NCBI GenBank assembly: GCA_963169105.1
Contig: OY720636.1
Location: forward strand, 148,513,941-148,577,940
Direction of reading: 5' to 3'
Length of the DNA stretch: 64,000 bases
Origin: Ceriagrion tenellum
Taxonomy: Eukaryota > Arthropoda > Insecta > Odonata > Coenagrionidae
Of the stretch, positions 57,479-64,000 are shown in pieces. The translations under genes were made by a program, and so were the position numbers. The notes below the pieces were generated by a model that worked only from the letters and a program-made list of their open reading frames with translations, had not been told where the DNA came from and searched no databases. Numbering within the stretch: position 1 is the stretch's first letter; the number at the start of each line of letters is the position of its first letter.

Positions 57479-57777
57479 TGTTACAATATTCCAGATGAAT
57501 TTTTTTTCCAATTATCTTAAATTTTATTGCAACTCCCTCCTCAAATGGAGTTAACACACTACATTATTTTTTTCACCTTCGTCTCTACTACATCCTCTTT
57601 ACCCTAGTTGCAAACAGCATTAAACACTCAAATATTCAGTGAAAATCCAAAATACAAGTTTTCTCATCACATAAATTTCACACCTTTGTCCTAATTCCCA
57701 ATGTAATAACATTTTTATCAACAATTTCTTCACTAATTACTGCACTCTATCAAAATTTACCAGCTGCCGTTGCTGGG
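57479..57777 (-). repeat. 5' LTR (right copy)
   Basis: Inner edge TG at 57479 on the plus strand, next to the primer-binding-like TGCCAG word. The outer edge lies near GCTGGGTAGG (57777). Compare the left copy for divergence. Confidence 0.6.
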
Positions 57778-58920
57778 TAGGTTAGAGTATATAAGACTAA
57801 ACTCAGTGCTTTTGTACACATTTTTATTCATACAGTGCATTTCTCTGTTAACAGGATTTCAGGGACTTAATGTTTTTGATGTCTGCCACAGACAAGTTTA
57901 TTTTTGTTTATCTCAAAGTATAGGTGTAATTTTCAAGGCTGTTTTCCCAGTGTAGTTTAAAATTCTATTATCTGAAGTCCCATATTTATCATACATTCAA
58001 ACTCATTTTGTAGAATGCATGGGCATGCTGGGCAATGCATCCTGGGCATGTTCATTGCTCAGAGTGTACATTACTTATTACTTTTTCCTTGACTTCTTGG
58101 CTTTTAGTCTTTGGATGACAGGTTGATCAGGAAGTGTCATTGGTATGAAATATGATATGATGAACGATGCCTCCATGTACTTGAAAGAGAATTAAGCTAA
58201 CCAAGTGGTTTCTCATTATCTGGATTAAATACCAAGGTTGGGTCAGGAGGGTCCCTTCTCTGGGGCCATAAGGTATCTAAAGTGTAACTGTATTTAATTG
58301 AGTGCAGTCTGTAGTGAGACTTCTGGTATTAGAGATATCCATTATTGGGCATTGGTCACTTGTGGACTCCCCTCATATTTCCAGTGCAAAAGCCAATCTT
58401 CCTAATAATGAAAGTTAACATGTTTGTTACATTGAAGACAAGCAAGAAAGATCCATCTTTGTAAGTATTCTTCTGCTATGAATGAGAATGCAAATTTTTC
58501 TCAACAAGCTGAGGTAATTTAAATCTTTGATGAAATCATAATTTGAATATCTTGACTGGTATTGACCTCTGTTCCAATTTGCTTCCATCTTTAAAAAAAG
58601 GAGCTGTTTTGGAGAAAATTGACCTTAGCTTAAAGAGGTAGTTTGGTATTTTATTTTAGCATGCCATAAATTGTTGAAGGGCAGCCTTGTTAACTGCTGC
58701 TGAAGCTAATTGATTTGTTGAGTAGTTAAATTGAGAGTATTTGTTTGTATATTATTTTCTTAAGTAACTTAACCCTTGAAATCACTCTGAGATCTGTGAA
58801 ATATTTTTTCAGAACAGTTGTTGTTCAGTGTTCAGTTTCAGTGTTGTTGAATTTATAAATTTCAAAGCCTTCTGGTACAAATCATGTATGTACATATAAT
58901 ATGCAGTCTGAGTTTTTTAG
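57778..58920 (+). other. Probable intron of the next gene
   Basis: AT-rich, no coding signal. Ends in a tract GAGTTTTTTAG at 58920 that serves as acceptor of the exon downstream. Confidence 0.45.
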
Positions 58921-60220
58921 GTTGTGTGTGGAATTCTGAGTATCACTCTGAAGGCATTGAGGGATCCAAGGAATATAATAAAACTCATGACAATTTGCGT
59001 CTCAAGAATCACAGCTCAAGGCTATGTAATCAGAAATCTGTGCCTGAAGCTCATCGTGCTGGAGAATGTCCTCTTGGGACTAGTGATGGAGGTGGACCTG
59101 TGTCACAGGACGGTGTCAGTTTGGCCTGCCTTGCATTGAATATGCACAAAACACCAAAACTTCCCTCATTAGAAATAGACAGAACCATTTGCCTGCCTTC
59201 GGCTGAGAATTTGGTCACTTCAGAAAATACTGGTCTTAAAACACCGGAGAAACAACTTTTGCTCGATCACTCCTTGGGAAAGTCAAGTCCTGTTCTAAAT
59301 TCTCAGAAGAGGGCAAAGAGGTTTGCATTATCTCCCAGTAAAAGTGGAAGCAATCCAAAGCCACCCTCTAGAAATACCAGGTCACCTTCATTTCTGATGC
59401 CAGGAGTTGACTCTTCTGAAGTGGAGGCATTGTGCAACGAGACAGCTGTCAATTCATCATCTGAATGCAAAGGGAGAGCCATCGGAGCTAACTTCAAGAA
59501 GAAGCAGAAGATTCTGTCTCTGCGACTGAAACGGGAGCTGCTGAGTGACTCTCAATCAACAAGATTGCCCAGAAGTGAAGCATCTTCTGCAGTGGAGAGA
59601 TGTCATCGAACTGGGTCTGGGGCAGAGGAGGTTGAGAGTTTCCCGAATACTCCGCCCACTAAAATTGCTCGAGGGAGGCCTGATGGGATGGGGCAGACCT
59701 CACCACAGCCCTCTCGCAGGAGCAAGTCAGGTGCAACAGGTGTGAGGCCGCCAGCCCACGGAGACCTAGTTAGCCCAGGGTTGTCATTTGTCCCAAAGAG
59801 TGCGGCTGTTGATGCAGAGGAGGAGGATGAGTTGATCATCATGCCCAGTCCCAACTCCTTACAGGGTCACTGTGCTTTGATTGATGTTGATGTGCAGGGT
59901 GTTCATCTAATTGATGCCCATTGCAATAACACGTCCAATAAGGTGGGAGATGGAGCCTGTCAGCTGGATAGCCGTGGCAAGAAAAGTCGCAAGATCAGAG
60001 AGCCACCACACGTAGAAACAGACACAGAGGTGACATATTTTGCTCCAAAGAATGAGAGCAGTGAAGAAGAAGAAGAGGAAGAGGAGGAAGAAGGAGGAGG
60101 GGACGATGAAGGAATTATCAGTGATAGAGACGTACCGGACAAACTGTCTCATTGTGCCTCATCAGATGCTGTTTGTGATGGATTGCTTCCGCCTCGCTGT
60201 CTCCTCACAAGTTTTGACAG
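58921..60220 (+). CDS. Large exon of an unrecognised host gene, probably nuclear
   Basis: Open frame 58884-60245; the exon most likely starts at 58921 after TTTTTTAG, with one base of the first codon from the previous exon, and ends at 60220 before GTTTGT (or runs to the stop at 60243-60245). About 433 codons. The sequence is Ser-, Pro- and Lys-rich and mostly disordered: SQKRAKRFALSPSKSG, ANFKKKQKILSLRLKRELLS, a TPPTKIARGRP motif, DEEEDELIIMPSPNS-like acidic/Pro segment, KKSRKIREPPHVETDTEVTY and a run of about 12 Glu near residue 395. Basic clusters and SP/TP sites suggest a nuclear, phosphorylated protein. No folded domain and no family recognised. Codon use and lack of stops argue against chance. 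Confidence 0.6.
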
Positions 60221-60245
60221 GTTTGTTACCCCCAGTTGCCCTTAA

Positions 60246-62351
60246 ATGAATGCATTTGACCTTCAGTCCAAAATAGTGAACTCTACAGAATTATACAGTA
60301 GAAACTCGAAATTACGAAGGTGGTGGGACCGGAAAAATCAGCACTTTGTAATATCAAATTTCATATGAATAAGTATTTTTCAAGAGCATCACGATGGAGC
60401 AATTTCTTTCGTTTCCTTAAGTTACAATGTTCTCTTGCAAAGTACTCACCTGATTTATGAAGTAATAATTTATGAAAATTTATTTAAATTTGTATTCATG
60501 CCAACAGGTTGCATAAAGTTGAACACAAATAATATGTCGGAAGTTGATGCCTCCTTCATTGTTTTGTGGCGGAAATCCCAAAATTTGGAAGAATCAACCT
60601 CCTTCCAAGCCCCGCGTAAATCACATCTAAACAACTAACATTTCATTTTTTTTCATTGAGGAAGAGATTAGGCAATCAAGCGTCTTTGCAAAATTTTCGC
60701 GCAGTTTGGACTAAGTCTATGAAGCTTCATAGTGCATTTCTGTATGCCATTTCTTAATTAGAGAACTCGTAACTCCAGTGTGAGTGATGTATAGCGATAC
60801 TTGCGATATTGACTGATGCTTACACCATGGTGCAACTGGCACGATCATTTCCACCGTATGTAGGAATTAGAGGAATATATTTTTATAAGATGAAGATCAT
60901 ATGCTCCGTTGCGGCCATAATATATGTACCTATATTAAGCTAAGTCAGTGAAAAGAAGATTCGGATGATATGGCATGGATGCATGTTATGTATTTTGTAC
61001 AAAAAATGCCTGTTAATTTCGCGAAATAGCAATCATAATTATCCCTTGACTTCAGCTTATTAGTGCATGGTTATTTCCAAGACGTTGGAGCTGAAAGAAG
61101 AGCTTCTAGATGAGTCCAACTAAATGTGTACCTAAATCTATGTGTGCTAAATGTTCAAAAGTATATTGTACAAGCCACGCACTTTAATGGTGAAGGTGAG
61201 ATAGTTCCATTTACTCTTCCTTGGCTACTAACGATGCTAACATTACAAATCAATAATTTCTGTTTTTCACTCTACCATGGGAAAGCTTCAGTTATGATTC
61301 TATTCAGATTAGGTCACCTGCTCTTCATTCCTTAAATTTCAGACATCATTTAAAGATTTGATATTGAAATGTGGGATATTTTTGCTTATCGTTTTTCCTC
61401 TGCTTACAATCAAGTTAGGAGACTTCCCTCCAAGCATTGTGGCTCCGGGTCAGGCCCCGCACCATGCTGGAATCTGCTGTTTTTCCCTCCTTTCCCCGTC
61501 GCTTTGGGGGTTACTCTATTCACCTTCTCACAAAAACAGCTGCGATACCCATGGCCTTGGGAGTATCTTACTTCACTAGGGAGTTTGATCTAGCTGGAAG
61601 TCAAGGCCAAGGGGTGCTCGTGAAGAATAAACATCAAATGAATCATTGGCTTAGTGCGGAATAGTCACATCTTATCTTCCTCCTCCCTTACCTCAAGTGG
61701 CTGCATCGGCGGGGTTGGAGGACATGTCTCTGGAGAGTGGGAGCTTTTATCATGATACAAGATATGCCCACAAAACAATATTTTGGCCGTGTTAGACCCA
61801 TTGGCGTGCACAGATACTTGAGATTGGGGGGCTTCTTAAAGGTCCCAAGAGCTGGTGTGGGGGGCTGCAGAGTCAGCTGAGGACATCGCATTCAGACCTA
61901 GTATTGAGCAGGTGGGAGGAGGGGGTGACACAAAGGCGCCTGATTTCTGGAGGGCTGGCACAGGAGGCTTCGGTGTGGGGGGGTCGGCTCGTGCCCACCC
62001 GTGGAGTGGGTGGACTCGAAGAAGGAATGGGGACACGGAGGGTCACTAGAGGGGGAAATATGGCCAGTGTGAGAGGGAAGGGAACCATTTGACAGGTTCG
62101 CCGCAAGTGAGAATGAAAGGTGATGGGGGAGAGTTAGCCGAGGTTTTGGAGCAATGGAGATGGAAAGCTGAGTGAATTTCCGGATTGTTGTAAGTGCATA
62201 AAGTTTTGAAAAAAGTGATAAATTACGGTTTTGAGCGAAAATTGATGATAAGAGGTGATGATTTCGGTGGCCATTTTGGGGAGTTTAATGAGATTTTCAT
62301 GAGGTGGCGCTGTGATCGAGTAACATCTTACATAAACAAATCTTACATAGA
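60246..62351. other. Downstream region with a possible pogo-type end
   Basis: TA at 60294-60295 then CAGTAGAAACTCGAAATTAC resembles a pogo/Tigger terminal repeat; no matching right end found. Open frames between 61126 and 62106 overlap on both strands, contain no known domain and are treated as unproven. Composition rises in GC around 61840-62100. Confidence 0.35.
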
Positions 62352-62509
62352 GCAGCTGCAGTCATGTAGGATTGTGTATTTTCCAGAAAAAAATCCCTCG
62401 AGCCGATTGGTGATTATATGCGTAAATGTAGCGGCTGCAGCCATGTAGGATCGCGTATTTTCTAGAAAAAAATGCCTCGAGCTGATTGGTGATTGTATGA
62501 GTAAGTAAG
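62352..62509. repeat. 79-bp tandem duplication
   Basis: Copies 62352-62430 and 62431-62509, each beginning GCAGCTGCAG or GCGGCTGCAG, then CATGTAGGAT and CCTCGAG-TGATTGGTGATT. About 85-90 percent alike by eye. Confidence 0.85.
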
Positions 62510-62561
62510 AGGTGAAATAAGTAGGTGTCCCTAAGTAGGGACACCTACTTATTTCACCTCT
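62508..62561. repeat. Hairpin, 25-bp perfect arms
   Basis: Left arm 62508-62532 (starts AGAGGTGAAATAAGTAGG), loop AAGT, right arm 62537-62561. Begins where the tandem repeat ends. The words GTAGGTGTAG recur just after it. Confidence 0.9.
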
Positions 62562-62757
62562 GTAGGTGTAGGTTCACCTATGTAGGTGTAGAAACGTTGG
62601 GAAGATGGAAATATGGCGTAAAGCACATCGGGAAAATTGTGATTTTTTTATCATTTTTGAGCTGAAATATCCAGAAAAGTACTAGGAATTAGGAGAAAAA
62701 CATGATTTATTATGAAATCCGGATATTTTAGCGTTGAAATAAGGTGTAAATTAGCGC

Positions 62758-62807
62758 GGTAGGTCACCTGAGACGACTGTAATAGCAGTCGTCTCAGGTG
62801 ACTTACC
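62758..62807. repeat. Hairpin, 22-bp arms with one mismatch
   Basis: Left arm 62758-62779 (GGTAGGTCACCTGAGACG...), loop TAATAG, right arm 62786-62807. One mismatch (CTTACC for CCTACC). Unrelated in sequence to the hairpin 200 bp upstream. Confidence 0.9.
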
Positions 62808-62829
62808 GACCTAATTAAGGTAGTTTGAT

Positions 62830-63990
62830 AGAAGACCTACCTCAGGAACAGGATAATCAGGTGCTGGGAAAGGGAATCCTGCCAATCTCCAGGATAATTA
62901 ATTTATAATTGTTTTTGTGGATACCTCACTCCATGACTCCCCAACTGCTCTGATAGCGTACAAAAGATTCCAATTGGGTATGTCCTTCATCTCCATCCCA
63001 ATTCTTGAATGTGATGAATAGAGTTGGATGATTTTAATGTAACTTTAGAAAGAAAACAAGAGTAAGCTGATTTTTGGAAACAAAAGTGATAACCAGAAAT
63101 GAGAGGTGAAAATATACCAATCCTGCACAAGTGGTATCACACCAATTTCCTGCAGTGCAAGACTTTGAAATTTAATAAAATCCAGCAGCTTGGGCTTGCT
63201 GGCCAAATTTAGAGGAAGAGAAACAACACGTACATTGGCCAAATTAAGGTCACCGAGGCACTTGAGGAACTCGCATTGTCCACCAGTAGAAGTATCTTTC
63301 TATTTTTGTCACCCATTTTCCATTGCAGTCGAATGATGGTTTTTAGGAAAATGTCAATGGTCATCCGTGTTTATTGAAATCGTAGACAACTGGGGGGTAT
63401 TCCAGCTTCACATTTTCAAAATCCAAGGTTTTTCACTCTTCCCAATTAATACAGGCCTTATTTTATGTCCCTTTCTGATTCACTCATAGCCCTACAGTCA
63501 CTCAATAGCTTTTTCATCCTCTGTGTCCCCTCTGTCATTTCAAACCTAGGGTTGTGTTGGGGAGAGCATAAAAAAATGTCCCAGTTTTGTTGAAATTATA
63601 GCGGTTTTTGGGGCTCTATTCATTAATCAGGCAATCATCGCCCAAATGCCCCTTATTCAACAAGTTGGTGTCCACCGAATCTTCTTCTCCTCATATCTTC
63701 TACGACATAATGTTGAGTCAGGATTTGAAATTGCACAGCCAGCCAACGGATCAATTAAAATCTTCCATTTTCTGATGTAGAGGAATTTCTTCCACCTCCT
63801 GTTGAATGATCGGGCCACTTACTGGAATATTCCGCTCACAACACTTGCAGAAGAAGGGGTAAAGTTCATTTTCAATTTCAGTGAACTTAGCGCTGCATAA
63901 ATTGTTCCTTTTTGGTGATAGCCCACACTCCACTTTATCTAGAATTGTAGTGTGGTTGGCAACGATTGTTGAAAGCGTTGACAATGACAT
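62830..63990 (-). pseudogene. pogo/Tigger transposase, cut by the window edge
   Basis: From 63990 down: SLSTLSTIVANHTTILDKVE, CGLSPKRNNLCSAKFTEIEN and CERNIPVSGPIIQQEVEEIP, which are the two helix-turn-helix (CENP-B-type) domains; then, after many stops, MGDKNRKILLLVDNASS (catalytic Asp of the DDE_1 domain) and LANVRVVSLPLNLASKPKLL (the V-LPPNxTSxxQPxD block), with the aspartate that should follow lost. The family gave rise to jerky, CENP-B and Tigger-derived genes. The N-terminal end lies beyond or at the window edge. Inactive. Confidence 0.75.
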
Positions 63991-64000
63991 TCCAAACTTT

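Larger units (their letters stand above)
54549..57777 (-). mobile_element. Internally deleted gypsy retrotransposon with both LTRs
   Basis: Two related direct repeats, about 54549-54830 and 57479-57777, share TTTTATTG-C, CTCAAATGGAG, AAACACTCAAATATTC, AATCCAAAATA and CAAAATTTACCA in the same order. They bracket minus-strand coding. The upstream (right) LTR ends TTGTAACA on the element strand, and three bases later TGGCACCTACGGTGGAGCC resembles a tRNA-Lys-type primer binding site. Gag start (57228) and integrase (56265-55175) remain; protease, RT and RNase H are gone, so about 3.2 kb survives of an element usually over 5 kb. LTRs are diverged by many substitutions and indels: an old insertion. 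Confidence 0.7.

Noticed and set aside
57132..57554. Plus-strand hydrophobic frames over the gypsy gag and LTR
   Set aside because: They are antisense to the charged gag coiled coil and extend into the LTR; hydrophobic mirror products of Lys/Glu-rich coding are expected.
61355..62106. Overlapping open frames on both strands
   Set aside because: No domain, no splice context, overlapping in several frames; GC-rich chance frames are more likely.
1..64000. CRISPR arrays, bacterial operons, rRNA genes
   Set aside because: No regularly spaced repeats of the right size, no ribosome binding sites or prokaryotic gene order, and no rRNA-like stretches were seen.

Overview
The window is nuclear DNA from an arthropod, most likely an insect. 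Genes are split by introns with GT/AG signals, the background is AT-rich, and most recognisable coding sequence is transposon debris typical of arthropod genomes: mariner, pogo/Tigger, piggyBac, hAT, a CACTA-like element with a tnp2-type transposase, several non-LTR retrotransposon lineages, Ty3/gypsy elements and a tRNA-derived SINE. I cannot fix the species from sequence alone. There are no operons, ribosome binding sites, CRISPR arrays or prokaryotic genes.

Layout. 1-3.2 kb: a TA-flanked pogo-like element holding a fold-back mariner. 3.25-6.8 kb: a very GC-rich exon of a probable host gene with AP-2-binding motifs of the endocytic-adaptor type. 7.5-10.3 kb: a non-LTR 3' fragment and a decayed TTF-finger hAT gene. 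10.98-15.25 kb: a near-complete non-LTR retrotransposon on the minus strand (PHD-like ORF1; EN-RT ORF2 with four breaks). 18.94-32.27 kb: a TTAA-flanked piggyBac whose 5' intron was invaded by a CACTA-like transposon (19.79-28.72 kb), which was itself invaded by a truncated non-LTR element (20.3-21.4 kb). 32.7-33.3 kb: three copies of a tRNA-derived SINE. 33.7-36.5 kb: an RTE-like element. 36.7-41.4 kb: a Tc1/IS630-type DDE scrap, a non-LTR scrap and a hAT element split by a second copy of the 11-15 kb retrotransposon. 42.09-42.46 kb: two exons of a probable host coiled-coil gene. 43.1-47.9 kb: a decayed gypsy element on the minus strand. 50.2-50.7 kb: a ZBED5-like hAT piece. 51.47-51.89 kb: a hAT-type MITE. 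54.55-57.78 kb: an internally deleted gypsy element with two related LTRs. 58.92-60.22 kb: a large exon of an unrecognised, probably nuclear, host gene. 62.35-62.81 kb: a tandem repeat and two near-perfect hairpins. 62.8-64 kb: a pogo/Tigger transposase pseudogene running off the window edge.

How the parts relate. The transposons do not form a pathway; they form layers. The best-preserved layering is piggyBac > CACTA-like > non-LTR, which gives an order of insertion. The CACTA-like element is the most interesting unit: it has short inverted ends, dense subterminal repeats at both ends, a spliced transposase gene on the plus strand and a second spliced gene on the minus strand, the two starting about 470 bp apart and diverging. 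The probable host genes (3.2-6.8, 42.1-42.5 and 58.9-60.2 kb) are all on the plus strand and appear unrelated to each other.
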